Shown: one piece after another, positions 33,396 to 44,537 of the stretch
Layout of the letters: every line of letters starts with the position of its first letter
Position numbering within the stretch: position 1 is the stretch's first letter
Source of the DNA: Symsagittifera roscoffensis
Taxonomy: Eukaryota; Xenacoelomorpha; Acoela; Convolutidae
Length of the DNA stretch: 64,000 nt
Direction of reading: 5' to 3'
NCBI RefSeq assembly: GCF_963678635.1
Contig: NC_087064.1
Coordinates: 39,529,464 to 39,593,463 of the forward strand
The notes under the pieces: model-generated
The model's database searches: none
What the model was told of the DNA's origin: nothing
What the model saw: only the letters and a program-made list of their open reading frames with translations
Made by a program: the position numbers and the translations under genes

Positions 33396-34160
33396 ATGCA
33401 ACCACTAAATAAATTTTCACCAGAAAGCGTTAGAGCTATTGCCCGCAATCCAAATATCGATTTACAATCGATCGGCATAAACTCTAAATCCGACATTCAA
33501 CATCACATACGTAATCAACAATTTCAAAAATTACTCAAAAAAATGGACACTATACAACGACAATCTATAGATCAAAACCTACGCAAGTTTGCAGAAACAG
33601 CAGGCTTTTCAGACATATACGCACAAGACTATATCGGATATTTTAACGATATAAAAAATTACATTTACTTAAATGGCGAAAAATACAGACCACAAGATAT
33701 ATCACCAATAAGTATTTTTAGTTTTGTTACTTTGGAAAACGAACTTCTTGCCTTTCTAGGATGGCGCCACTACATCTTAGAAAGATTGGCTATATTATAC
33801 GCAATGTTTAATTTTCTTGGATTTCTTTTCTTTTATTTAAAAGTAACCTACAAAAAATGCGCAATACACACACAAGTAAACAAACAAGCAACGGTCGCAC
33901 GCATACTTTTTGCAGTATTTTTTGGAATAATTTCTACATCAATAAATAAAAAACTTTTAGACGCTCAAATAAAAGAATACAATACCAAGCTATCAACAAC
34001 ACCCAACACTTATGATGACTCACAAAATAATACAAATACAACGCCTACGGCACCACAACTACAAAACCTAAACCATAACCATCCGTTATCGCTAGTACCA
34101 CAAAATTTCAGAAATATAGCCCTGACAGACCTCATAACTTCAAGATCTTATTATCCTTAA
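33396..34160 (+). CDS. E1 envelope-like C-terminal membrane segment
   Basis: 254 codons without a stop, the longest frame in this part. Residues 1-105 are helical and charged (many Gln/Ile/Lys). Two hydrophobic segments follow, about 128-150 (LAILYAMFNFLGFLFFYLKV) and about 170-185 (ILFAVFFGIIS), then a Thr/Asn-rich tail of about 65 residues. This is the layout of a membrane anchor with a tail at the end of an envelope protein. It lies directly after the cysteine-rich region in the same orientation. A non-envelope membrane protein is the alternative. Confidence 0.5.
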   Translation: MQPLNKFSPESVRAIARNPNIDLQSIGINSKSDIQHHIRNQQFQKLLKKMDTIQRQSIDQNLRKFAETAGFSDIYAQDYIGYFNDIKNYIYLNGEKYRPQDISPISIFSFVTLENELLAFLGWRHYILERLAILYAMFNFLGFLFFYLKVTYKKCAIHTQVNKQATVARILFAVFFGIISTSINKKLLDAQIKEYNTKLSTTPNTYDDSQNNTNTTPTAPQLQNLNHNHPLSLVPQNFRNIALTDLITSRSYYP

Positions 34161-36052
34161 AGCCCAATTCAACACATAATAACCCAACAACACAATATAG
34201 AAGACACATACCAACAAAATCTAGAACAAACACACACCACTAAATTCCGTTCTCAGAACAACCAATTTTTCAGCCCACGATGAGCTGCCAAGTTGGATCA
34301 CTCCATCGCTCAATTTCCTATCCAGCCAACTTCCAGAACAACCTCCCCATCATCCCTTTTTTTGCTTTCCCTGGCCTCAATCACCTCATGAAAACACTTC
34401 ATTCAGCATGGAGTCAGACACTAATTCAAACATCACTGTATATAACACTATCTCATTTAATAACTCCGATATAGAAACCCCCGACGAAATTGTCAACTCG
34501 CAACGCTGCCCATCTACATTTTCCCAACCTCCCTTTCTACCTATTCATTCCCAAGTCAAAATTGAATCCCCTTCCCCCTCCCTCTCCCATTTCACATGTA
34601 ACACCCACATATTTCCCCTTAACCAGTGAACCATCCGATAAAAACAGCTCTGTAAACACACAATTATCTCACGAGCTTGATAATTTCATCACTCTTCAAC
34701 AACAATTACAGCATCCTCAAACACTAACCATTCACCAACTCTCACAATCTATAAAATCATTCAACCCATCAACCACAATTTATCTTCACATTATACTCCT
34801 TCGCAAAACCCAACTTCCTCATCAACCTCATCCTCCAGTACAAACCGAGCTTACCAAACTTTTAAAAGAAAATTCCCAAATACTCCATTTCCTCTAACCC
34901 AGGAACATCCAAAACATTTGCCAGTCATCCACTCCACACTAGAACAAAAGAATTTCTCCAAATATGTTTACCCTTTTTCCCCCAGTACACATACTTTCAT
35001 TCAGACCCCAATGATGAAAAACCTAATTAAGTAAATGAGCACGTATTATACACTGCACGTTCATTGTCACCAAATTATCACTTTACTAATCCACTATCAC
35101 TACCATTATATAACACTCCTCATGACAACGAACAATGCAGCACCCAACTTTATCTTCTAATAACAGCACTAACCCCAAAACAATTCACACAGATAGGATA
35201 TAAACAATCACTAATCAAATTCATCGCGCCCAAAACTAATGAATAATCTATCGACTACTACGATCATAACATCATACGACCTAACGAAGACATTTTTCTA
35301 AACGACGACCAATTTGCTAATCCACAACTAACAGATAATGTTTTCATCAAAACACCATACGTTCTCACCCTCATTACTTTGAATAAAAAATATGACAACG
35401 TCATTTCAGCAGCAATCCGTGATACTCATGCGTATGATTCATACTTTAACAATTTTAACCACTTTTGACTAACCTTTCATTTCCTCAAATCCAAAGAACA
35501 AGATTTGCACTGTTCACAAGACGTCAAGTTTTGAACTAAACAAACACACACGTATACTTACTATCAATTCATCATTACACTCATAATACACCAGCACGAC
35601 AACTTCAACATAGTCATCAATACAATAACTCTAAATACACTTCGCCATTTTTTCCTAACTTCACCTATTGTATAAAAGACACTAACCTAAAAGACATCCT
35701 CCGTAATTACAATCCCAACGCCCAGATGTATATATTCTGTACCTTAACCATACTCTTCAACGTAGACGAGTCCCTCCACCTAATCGTCCCACACGAGTTC
35801 CTCCAGCCCGTTGAAGTCCCAATCCTAGAATTCATATATAACACTCGATATAACCATAAACTTTATAATCTGATTCAAAACAAACCTTATGAACTCTCAC
35901 CTAGCACTGAAGAGCACAACATCATTAAAGCACTCGAAATGCTTTGGCCACTTCTTCAAAATAAATACATCATTCGTTTGCTAGCTAAATTACAAACCTC
36001 ATCAGACATCATCCACGACGTTTTTACCCTTGGAATCTTTGCCGAAGATTAG
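34161..36052 (+). pseudogene. E1 fourth coding region, unknown
   Basis: A decayed coding-looking region downstream of the envelope-like frame. Open stretches lie at 34408-34629, 34490-34897 (135 codons, Pro/Ser/Leu/Gln-rich), 35037-35536 (broken by three stops) and 35726-36052 (108 codons, including VPHEFLQPVEVPILEF and KALEMLWPLLQNKY, ending at a true stop). Composition is amino-acid-like rather than random, but no family is recognised. Ty3/gypsy elements rarely have a gene after env. Confidence 0.35.
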
Positions 36053-37316
36053 GTAATAGGAACTAAATAATTTACTAAAAAAGTTGAACAAAAACTAACC
36101 ATTATTTATAATTGTTTTCTTTTTTCCTTCATAGGCGCAATCATCAATCATCTACAAATTAGAAACGCGAAAAAAATACAGAAAATTTTTTTTCAAAGTC
36201 ATTAATTTGTATTAACAAATTTCAATAAATGAAGCAGTAAAATTCTCCCGTACAAGGCAATAAGATGATATATATATATTCTTTTCCTAATGCAGTCAGT
36301 ATTCTTACAATTGAAAATATATTGATAATTTCCACCCCCAAATCAAGCAGTAAAATTCATAATTTCAAAATAATAAATTAATAAAAGTTGCCCATAAAAA
36401 TGAAAAAGCAGTACCAACTTTTTAAAGACGTTTCTTTTTATTTTAAAGATCCACTGGCCCACAAAGTCTATCCACAATCGCACAGCTCGCCCACAAAGAA
36501 CTGTTTAAAATAATGAAATTAAGTTTTAAATTCCACTGATAACAACTCTTATCAGTTTTAACACAAGTCAAACTTTACTTTAACCCGGTTGGAAAGGAAT
36601 TATAGAATAACCCAAACTAACCAACGCAAATTTACTAAACAACACAAACTACAAAATAAGAGCATGACTAAGCAAAGAAAACCCACGGTACCCGAAGTGG
36701 ATTAACACCAGCTTAGAACTGGATAAGTTATTCTTTTGAAGACTATTTTTAAGTCTGAACACAAAAGAACAAACTATCAAAAAGTCGAAAGACAAACCCA
36801 AAACAAACAATTTGATTTTTGAGAGGAAGACACAACCAAAGCAAAAAAGAGCAAAACAGTAATAAAACAGGCACGAAAGGTTGAACTTAAACAGAACCCT
36901 TTAAAAAAGAGAGCATTAAGTTTTACCCTCATTCCTGGCCTAACCCACCAGAGAGGACGTCCTGCGCATGCTCTATAGCCGGCCTCACCCACCACCCACC
37001 GTGCTACATCCACGCTTTGTGACACCCACAACTCTGTTTTTGACGAGAGTTACTCAAGGGTGAGTAGCTCTTAAAAATAACCGAACTAAATAATAACGCT
37101 TTTGCGATAAAAACTAATACAAGATCACGACTAAAGACTAAATCAACAAAGATTTATATATTTAAATAATACAATGCAGTATATAGATAACAAACAGCCC
37201 AGAGACGAGCAGCAAGGAACTTGACAACCCAATCACACTTCAACTACGAAATGGCAATACACACCTGACATGCTGCCTATAGTCAACACATTCAAGAGTT
37301 TTTAAATGTACGACTT
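36053..37316. other. Non-coding, possible E1 3' region
   Basis: AT-rich, with repeated AGCAGTAAAATTC words (36233, 36345 and near 36405) and a TATATATA tract (36270-36281). The second half is slightly more GC-rich. No LTR start was found here. Confidence 0.4.
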
Positions 37317-37656
37317 GGCATCGCAGTAGAGGAAACCCATTGTAACCGAACAGTGGCCATCTCGATGTTCAAGTTTACGTACAGATCTAAGTCATCAAGC
37401 ACTGTATCCAAAGTCAAACTACATGACACTCCCGAATGTGATTGGGCCATTGCTACTCTCTAAAATCAACCAGATCAACACTCATCACAACCGATCAGAA
37501 ATCATAATACGATCTCCCGAAACGATTGTGATAACATCTCTTCTTCCAAACCAGAAAAAAAGAATATGCTCGCATTCCCTAAATAAAAAACACCATGATC
37601 CATCCTTCACTACAATAGAACATTAAAAAACTAAAACTCTCTAAACCCCGGATGGG
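37317..37656. other. Unclassified conserved block, unit 1 copy
   Basis: Shared with 42266-42603 at high identity. Minus-strand frames encode up to 62 codons (in unit 2, LTLDAVPGDLDLYVNLNIEM), plus-strand frames up to 67. It is unclear whether it is a host exon, the end of E1 or another repeat. Confidence 0.4.
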
Positions 37657-38027
37657 TGGAACCAGATCTAAACTAGTATTCATCATTGTTTATTATAATG
37701 ATAAATTATCTCCATAAAATATTGAATACTTACCAATCATATTCCATCAAACTAACAACCCACTTATTTGTAAGTGTTGAAACTACTTGTAGTTTCAACA
37801 ACAGAACAATTTGAATTAAACATAGAATACAGTTGTTCTCATTCTGCAACTAACTCGCGTAAACCGGTGTACGCTAGATATATTTAGACTAGGATATATA
37901 AGAGTAAGATTAAGATTGATATTCGACTAAGAAGTTGCACGAATCTATCCGGCCGAAAATAAGATGGCGTGACGCGCAGACGGTGTACCTTATCTGAAAT
38001 TACTCTATGAGTATAACCAAAAGGTCA
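37657..38027 (+). repeat. E1-family LTR, unit 1
   Basis: 371 bp, TGGAACC...GGTCA. The hairpin arms at 37775-37800 are intact for 12 bp (the outermost pair is lost: CAACAA instead of CAACAC). Could be a solo LTR or the 3' LTR of E1. Confidence 0.75.
37895..37904 (+). promoter_or_regulatory. TATA-like box in E1-family LTR
   Basis: TATATAAGAG, about 240 bp into the LTR. The equivalent GATATAAGAG is at about 42842 and 58777; the E1 5' LTR has GATAAAAGAG. Conservation at one position suggests the LTR promoter. Confidence 0.45.
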
Positions 38028-38380
38028 AAACTCTTTTAAGTCACATGTGACGAACATATGAAATTACGTAATTTTTATTCTCGTAAAATTACGTGTTCAT
38101 TTTTTGAGTGTTGTCATGGTGACATTGTTTCGAAACACGTAACAAGATCTTGCTAAACTTTGCCAAAATATGGTTCAGAAATTCTTGGTACTAAAAACGT
38201 GGTTTTACTGCTCTCTAGGTACACCAAACTATTCTGAAAATAAAACTGAAACTTATAACAGTTTAAAGCATTCACGTATTGTGTTTCACGCAATAATAGT
38301 GTGTAATTCGTAAGTAGTTCTCAAGTATTTCTTCTCAATATGAGAGAAAGCACATTAACTAATTGCTGTCTTGTTTTTAG

Positions 38381-38547
38381 AAGTGGCGTCCGCTATTAGA
38401 GGGGCAGTGAGCAATGCCAAACTGGGCATGGTGCAGGTGATTCGGGGCAAGTGGGCTCTGCTGGGCGACTCAACTGGAATGCCTGTCAATTCTGGCACCA
38501 CCGCCTTCTGTGCCGACAAAACGCAATTGCACACCATAGCTGGAAAG
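38381..38547 (+). CDS. RPS2: uS5/RPS2-like exon A, copy 1
   Basis: 167-nt exon between TTGTTTTTAG and a donor AAAG|GTAAAA. It begins with two bases completing a Glu codon (phase 1) and ends in phase 0. It encodes E-V-A-S-A-I-R-G-A-V, N-A-K-L-G-M-V and RGKW, aligning with the uS5 helix and strand that follow the HVGLG motif. It then has about 15 extra residues and QLHTIAGK, aligning with the segment before the GSVLVRL strand. It is GC-rich against an AT-rich background. It is identical to copy 2 as read. The extra residues and many substitutions make it a divergent paralogue or pseudo-exon. Confidence 0.7.
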
Positions 38548-38603
38548 GTAAAAAGGGAAAATAGGAAGCTGCCCTTGCCTATGTTATGATTTGCCTTTTC
38601 TAG

Positions 38604-38642
38604 GCAAAAAGTGTATTGAGGCTGCAAAGAAGCACTAGTTAA
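38604..38642 (+). CDS. Possible alternative last exon after exon A1
   Basis: A 56-nt GT-AG intron (38548-38603) would join exon A in phase 0 to 12 codons ending QRSTS and a TAA, followed 50 bp later by AATAAA (38694). This gives a truncated protein without exon B. The same arrangement follows each exon A copy. An alternative is that these bases are simply intron and the AG is a chance acceptor. Confidence 0.4.
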   Translation, partial: AKSVLRLQRSTS

Positions 38643-38798
38643 CCCGCAATGATTCGGGGCTACTTCTTGGCTTTTTTCTCAGCAAACATCATGAATAAAT
38701 AGTCATTGTTAAAACTCTGAGTCAGTGCTGAAAAAAAAAACGAACATGTGACGAACATGTGAAATTACGTAATTTGTTTTTCTCGTAAAATTTGAATA

Positions 38799-38932
38799 TG
38801 TGCCGACAAAACACAATTGCACACCATAGCTGGAAAGGTAAAGAGGGAAAATAGGAGGCTGCCCTTGCCTATGTTATGATTCGCCTTTTCTAGGCAAAAA
38901 GTGTATTGAGGCTGCAAAAAAGCACTAGTTAA
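38799..38932 (+). pseudogene. Partial duplicate of exon A end and last exon
   Basis: Repeats the last 39 bases of exon A (TGTGCCGACAAAACAC onward), its 56-nt intron and the short last exon, preceded by a copy of 38041-38095. Present only in unit 1, so it arose after the unit duplication or was lost from unit 2. Confidence 0.75.
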
Positions 38933-41078
38933 CCCGCAATGATTCGGGGCTACATCATGGCTTTTTTCTCAGCAATAATCATCAATAAATAGTCATTGTT
39001 AAAACCATGATTCACTGCTGAAAAAAAAAGAAATTTTTGAATTGAATTATACGTGTATTCATGCTAAAAACCGGCCAATAACGATAAAAATCACCCATTT
39101 TTTTTTGCTTTGCACTTGTGAAATTTTTTTTTTACAGACGTCAATGTTTTGAAAAAAAACCTTGTTGTATCTCTGGGACGAATACCTAATGGCCCAAAAA
39201 ACCTGCGAACCAAAAATATATATATTTCTCTAATATAGCTAGCTATATAGCTTAGAAACTTAAAAACGTGTTTCAAGAAATTATTGGTTGTTTATGAAAT
39301 AAACCACCTAACTTTCTTACCCATTATTTCATTTTATTTTTTTTTCGCGAAGAGGTCAATGGTAAAAAAGGGTGAAGTGTTCATCTTTCACTCCATCCTG
39401 TTTATCGAAAAAAAATTTCATAAAAAAGTTTTCGAAACAAAGAAGGTGATGAGGATGAGTCAATCGAATCTTATTTTCAATCTTGCGTGAGAAGACTTTA
39501 CTTTTTGTATGTGACCTACCGTAACGTATGAGCCCTTCATAGAGTCAGAAAGGAGTGGTTCAGAAGCGGTACGTACTGTTGGCTAAGAGAAAGAACTGAA
39601 TATAAGTCTGAAATCACTTCTCCTGGTTATTAACATTTAGCTATGAGGTCTTGCCTATCAGCGGTCAAGGCCATTATTCCAGTTTATGGTAACTTGAATA
39701 AAATTTCATTTACATTAAAGATTTATATGACTACTTCGTATTGGTTCATGCCAACCCGGCCGGATGAATTTCCTCCTTGAGCGAGTAAACTGAGTTTTAC
39801 GTCCCTGTGGGACTAAAACTTGATTTTTGAAGTCCCCTTTGGGACTATAGTTTTATAGTCCACGAAGGACTGTTTGTTTTATCGGTTTTGTTCCTTTTCT
39901 TTAACTGCTTCTGTTGTTGCTGCTTCTTGTGGTTGTCTTGCGGTGATCGTATTGTCCTTCGCGGTTACTGTTTCTGATTTTGCTGATGCCGCCGGAGCTA
40001 TCGGAATTTCTTCCTCCTCGAGAAGCTTCTCGTCTTCTTCAGTCAGGTTTGTTTCCTCGTTTACTTCGAAGACTGTTCTTTTCGGGCTCTCAGCCGGGGA
40101 GTTCAAGTCAATGACTTTTAAGATTTCGCTTTCTTTCTTTTTAGGCTGATTGGTTTCTAGAAAATTCCTACAGGCGACAAATTCTGGGGAGTCCTATTTA
40201 AACCCTATCTCTCGATTGAAATTTTTTACACTTGTGTTGCCTGGGTTGATCATTTGCCTTTTCTTCTGTTTTCTTCAGACGTGATTGAAAAATTGTTGGG
40301 CGAGTTGATAGCATTGATCGGTAATGGTTTTTCTCAATGCTGATGTTAGCAAGGGCCGTCTGTTCCGTGCGGTTTTTCTGAACGGTTTCGTACTTTCTGC
40401 AGGTTGTGGTGGCGGTGTTATCTTCATATCTTGCCATTTGTGATATGGTGCCGTGTTCTCTGAAGCTGCGGATGACCATCCGTAGCTTGATGAGGCCTCT
40501 CTATCGGTGTCATGCTGGTCGGCTTGTTTTAACGTCATTCCTCTGGCTGCTTTGATTTTGGGTTTTCCTCCTGTGCTTTTTCATGTTTGCAACCTTTTTT
40601 TACGCTTCTTCTTTATGGCCTTGTTAGCTTCTTCTGCCTTCTTTCGTTGTTAATTGTTCTTTGTGAAGTAAGTTCTTCGACAATCTGTCTTAATGTCACC
40701 TCGGAACATATCTTGTTCTGGAGCGCTTGGTCCTGTTCTCCTAACCGATTTATATGCGACATAGTCACTCAGCCGTGAGGGTCTGCATGAGCCGTATGTT
40801 TTTGGGTTCGGTACAAATGCGAAACCGCTATTTGTTAGTAGGCGAGGCTTTTTTCTTTTAGTTTGCACCCAAGCTGTGTATGGTGGATACGTTAAAATTC
40901 CACCGTATATTTTTTTGTTTTTGCTCAAGTGTCTCAGGGTCCTTAATTTTTGTAGCAAAACGGAATGTTCTTCAGGCTACTTATTGTACATGCTTTTTTA
41001 TTGTACACTTATTTTAGTGCTCCCCTGTATCTAAGATTTAGTGCTTACTTTTCCCTACTTAGTGAAGATCTTGTTTTC

Positions 41079-41375
41079 TCACCTGTGTTGATTTTCGCTT
41101 ATGTGGATTCTCCTCTGTTTGGGGACAAGTTCGAGAGTTCCGCAGATTTCTATGTGGTCGTTTCGTGATTTGACTTCGCTTTCTGACCAGCATTGGAGGT
41201 CGTGCAGAAATTCGGATTGAAATAGCGGATACATCAAGTTTTTCCTATCTGAAAAAACGTGTTCTGCGTTTTCATAATTTACATTAATTTGTGAGCTCGT
41301 TGTGGTTATATCTGATAGTGGTGTATTTGGCTTTCGGCCCATATGGGCTTCGAACGGGGAAACTTTTGTTGTCAA
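41079..41375 (-). CDS. Element B integrase C-terminal segment
   Basis: 98 open codons starting TTKVSPFEAHMGRKPNT, the conserved block found after the catalytic core in gypsy-type integrases, followed by an acidic and basic mixed tail. Identical in type to 45738-46034 (element C) and, more broken, to 54387-54660 (element D). No catalytic residues are expected in this part. Confidence 0.65.
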   Translation of the reverse strand: MTTKVSPFEAHMGRKPNTPLSDITTTSSQINVNYENAEHVFSDRKNLMYPLFQSEFLHDLQCWSESEVKSRNDHIEICGTLELVPKQRRIHISENQHR

Positions 41376-41803
41376 TTGTGGTGTGGAGTGTTATTGCCGT
41401 CTATCCGGATAACCGCCAACCTGCGTTGTGGAGTTTGTACCAACACTTCGACGACCCCGATCGGTCTGTGGTAATCTAACGGAGCAAAAAAAAACTTGAT
41501 GTTGTTGGTATTACAAAAAAAAGTTGGTTTTTTGGCCAGAATTTTTTGTGCTATGTCGCACCTAAGTTTGCGGGGTACCCATTGTTGGATATGTATCGTT
41601 GCATAATTTTTAATGCTTTGTCCATCGTGCTATTTGAACTAACATAGCCGTAGGAAGTTTTGACAATTTGTCCGCGACTAAAGTGTTCGCGTCTTTGCTT
41701 AATTAGTCCGGAAGAGGCTCGGCAAAATCTAGTTGGACTTGTTCGTTTGATTCTACTACCCGTTCCATTTGAAGTAATAGTATTTTTTTCCGATGTTTGT
41801 TTT

Positions 41804-42196
41804 TCAATTATTGCCTTGTTCTGAGCTTTGTTGGCAATTTTGGGCCATTTGGACTATTCTGTGGTGGATGTGCGGAAACCAGATGTTTTTGCTCAAATCC
41901 AGCATTGCCGCCGCGCCCGGGTGGGTCAAGTGTAGACTATCTAGGATGTTATGTCGCAAATGCTGTTGGATGATGAATTTTTCATCTATGAGTAGGCATT
42001 CGTCCATGACGTGCAGCCTTTTTCGGACGTTGTACCGATAGTCGCCATATGCGAGTCGATGCGCCTCCCAATATCTTTTCTGGATGAAACTCACTATCGG
42101 TTCAAAGTTTTTTTTCTTTTCGTTGTACGTCTGAAGGGTTATCGTTTGTGCTGTGGATTCGTTAATTTCTGAAGCCGTTTTAGCTTCTCTTGCCAT
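41804..42196 (-). CDS. Element B integrase N-terminal region
   Basis: 130 open codons. The second half carries the zinc-binding block HNILDSLHLTHPGAAAMLDL followed by IWFPHIHH and QNCQQ. The H-x-H pattern is present, but the final C-x2-C is reduced to a single Cys. The first half is the Lys/Glu-rich connector with FIQKRYWEAHRLAYGDYRY. The related region in element C is broken into two frames (46416-46664 and 46695-46967). Confidence 0.7.
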   Translation of the reverse strand: MAREAKTASEINESTAQTITLQTYNEKKKNFEPIVSFIQKRYWEAHRLAYGDYRYNVRKRLHVMDECLLIDEKFIIQQHLRHNILDSLHLTHPGAAAMLDLSKNIWFPHIHHRIVQMAQNCQQSSEQGNN

Positions 42197-42265
42197 TGCT
42201 TTAAGCGTATTATCGGCTGTATCCGTGATGCTGTTTTTCGGGCTTCTTGTCCAGTTGGGTGTTGG

Positions 42266-42603
42266 GTATCGCAGTAGAGGGAACCCATTGTAACGGAACA
42301 GTGGCCATCTCGATGTTCAAGTTTACGTACAGATCCAAGTCACCAGGCACTGCATCCAAAGTCAAACTACATGACACTCCCGAATGTGATTGGGCCATTG
42401 CTACTCTCTAAAATCAACCAGATCAACACTCACCTCAACCGATCAGAAATCATAACACGATCTCCCGAAACGATTGTGATAACATCTCGTCTTCCAAACC
42501 AGAAGAAAAGATTATGCTCGCATTCTCTAAATAAAAACACCATCATCCATCCTTCACTACAATAGAACATTAAAATACTAAAACTCTCTAAACACCGGAT
42601 GGG
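42266..42603. other. Unclassified conserved block, unit 2 copy
   Basis: Partner of 37317-37656. The left junction here is pol sequence ...CCAGTTGGGTGTTGGGTAT, where element C at about 46915 continues differently. Confidence 0.4.
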
Positions 42604-42974
42604 TGGAACCAGATCTAAACTAGTATTCATCATTGTTTTTTATAATGATAAATTATCTCCATAAAATATTGAATACTTACCAATCATACTCCATCAAACT
42701 AACAACCCACTTATTTGTAAGTGTTGAAACTACTTGTAGTTTCAACACCAGAACAATTTGAATTAAACTTAGAATACAGTTGTTCTCATTCTGGAACTAA
42801 CTCGCGTAAACCGGTGTACGCTAGATCTATTTAGACTAGGAGATATAAGAGTATGATTAATATTGGTATTAGACTAAGAAGTTGCACGAATATATCCGAC
42901 CGAAAATAAGATAGCGTGACGCGCAGACGGTGTACCTTATCTGAAATTACTCTATGAGTATAACCAAAAGGTCA
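42604..42974 (+). repeat. E1-family LTR, unit 2
   Basis: 371 bp, nearly the same as the unit 1 copy. The hairpin at 42721-42748 has the full 13-bp arms. Confidence 0.75.
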
Positions 42975-43327
42975 AAACTCTTTTAAGTCACATGTGACGA
43001 ACATATGAAATTACGTAATTTTTATTCTCGTAAAATTACGTGTTCATTTTTTGAGTGTTGTCATGGTGACATTGTTTCGAAACACGTAACAAGATCTTGC
43101 TAAACTTTGCCAAAATATGGTTCAGAAATTCTTGGTACTAAAAACGTGGTTTTACTGCTCTCTAGGTACACCAAACTATTCTGAAAATAAAACTGAAACT
43201 TATAACAGTTTAAAGCATTCACGTTTTGTGTTTCACGCAATAATAGTGTGTAATTCGTAAGTAGTTCTCAAGTATTTCTTCTCAATATGAGAGAAAGCAC
43301 ATTAACTAATTGCTGTCTTGTTTTTAG

Positions 43328-43494
43328 AAGTGGCGTCCGCTATTAGAGGGGCAGTGAGCAATGCCAAACTGGGCATGGTGCAGGTGATTCGGGGCAAGTG
43401 GGCTCTGCTGGGCGACTCAACTGGAATGCCTGTCAATTCTGGCACCACCGCCTTCTGTGCCGACAAAACGCAATTGCACACCATAGCTGGAAAG
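43328..43494 (+). CDS. RPS2: uS5/RPS2-like exon A, copy 2
   Basis: Identical as read to copy 1 over all 167 nt, with the same acceptor (TTTTTAG) and donor (GTAAAAAGAG). Flanking intron sequence differs by scattered bases, so identity reflects a recent duplication rather than proof of selection. It is the intact copy nearest to exon B, 14.8 kb away. Confidence 0.7.
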
Positions 43495-43550
43495 GTAAAA
43501 AGAGAAAATAGGAAGCTGCCCTTGCCTATGTTATGATTTGCCTTTTCTAG

Positions 43551-43589
43551 GCAAAAAGTGTATTGAGGCTGCAAAAAAGCACTAGTTAA
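43551..43589 (+). CDS. Possible alternative last exon after exon A2
   Basis: Same as 38604-38642 with one amino-acid change (Arg to Lys). Preceded by a 56-nt intron and followed by AATAAA at 43641. Confidence 0.4.
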   Translation, partial: AKSVLRLQKSTS

Positions 43590-44537
43590 CCCGCAATGAT
43601 TCGGGGCTACTTCATGGCTTTTTTCTCAGCAAACATCATGAATAAATAGTCGTTGTTAAAACTCTGAGTCAGTGCTGAAAAAAAAAATTTTTGAATTGAT
43701 TTATACGGTATGTTACGTGTGTTCTAGCTAAAAACCGGCCAATAACGATGAAAATCACCCATTTTTTTCTTTTTTGGTTTGCACTTGTGAAAAATGTTTT
43801 TACAGACGTGAATTTTTTGAAAAAAAACCTTGTTGTATCTCTGGGACGAATACCTAATGGCCCAAAAAACCTGCGAACCAAAAAATTATATTTATTTCTC
43901 TAATATAGCTAGCTATATAGCTTCGCCACGGCCTCTAGAAACTTAAAAACGTGTTTCAAGAAATTATTGGTTGTTTAGCAGGTTTATGAAATAAACCACC
44001 TAACTTTCTATCCCATTATTTCATTTTATTTTTTTTTCGCGAAGAGGTCAATGGTAAAAAAGGGTGAATTGTTCATCTTTCACTCCATCCTGTTTATCGA
44101 AAAAAACTTTTATAAAAAGTTATCGAAACAAAGAGGGTCATGAGGATGAGTCAATCGAATCTTATTTTCAATCGTGCGTGAGAAAACTTTACTCTTTGTA
44201 TATGGCATACCGTAACTTATGAGCCCTTCATAGAGTCACAAAGGAGTGGTTCAGAAGCGGTACATAGTGTTGGCTAAGAGAAACAACTGAACATAAATCT
44301 GAAATCACTTCTCCTGGTTATTAACATTTAGCTATGAGGTCTTGCCTATCAGCGGTCAAGGCCATCATTCCAGTTTATGGTAACTTGAATAAAATTTCAT
44401 TTACATTAAAGATTTATATAAATACTTCGTATTGGTTCATGCCAACCCGGCCGGATGAATTTCGTCCTTGAGCGAGTAAACTGAGTTTTACGTCACCGTG
44501 GGACTATAGTTTTATAGTCCACGAAGGACTGTTTGTT

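Larger units (their letters stand above)
16904..38027 (+). mobile_element. Composite Ty3/gypsy element E1 with envelope-like region
   Basis: Plus-strand A-rich element. Parts in order: LTR (16904), leader, unknown first ORF, capsid, nucleocapsid, protease, three RT copies, RNase H twice, integrase, envelope-like frames and a further unknown coding region. The next LTR of the family lies at 37657-38027 and may be its 3' LTR, but 37317-37656 is shared with a tandem unit, so the right border is uncertain. The repeated RT segments show that it is a mosaic of several copies. All frames are broken. Confidence 0.6.
37317..42265 (+). repeat. Tandem unit 1 (4.95 kb)
   Basis: Begins CGCAGTAGAGGAAACCC and repeats from 42266 with an offset of 4,948 bp. 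Contents in order: a 340-bp unclassified block, E1-family LTR, uS5 exon A block, and the 3' LTR and pol tail of element B. The unit ends inside the element B integrase region, where unit 2 begins directly. Confidence 0.9.
39512..42265 (-). mobile_element. Ty3/gypsy element B, 3' part
   Basis: Minus-strand copy closely related to element C: 3' LTR (39512 to about 39745), acidic pol tail (39879-40106), basic middle (40275-40538), SDYVAYKS region (40650-40958), post-integrase SPFEAHMGRKPNT (41079-41375), integrase core remnants, and the integrase zinc-binding domain (41804-42196). RT, protease, gag and the 5' LTR are absent because the tandem unit ends at 42265. Confidence 0.8.

Noticed and set aside
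37317-37656. Minus-strand frame (unit 2: MAQSHSGVSCSLTLD...) as a host exon
   Set aside because: Compositionally plausible as protein, but no homology, splice pairing or third copy supports it; kept only as an unclassified block.
16904-38027. E1 as one intact full-length provirus-like element
   Set aside because: Three RT copies, many stops and an uncertain 3' LTR show that it is a mosaic; annotated as composite.
38355-38627. 90-codon minus-strand frame (and its copy at 43302-43574)
   Set aside because: Antisense shadow of the uS5 exon A block; the plus strand has splice sites, phase agreement and homology.
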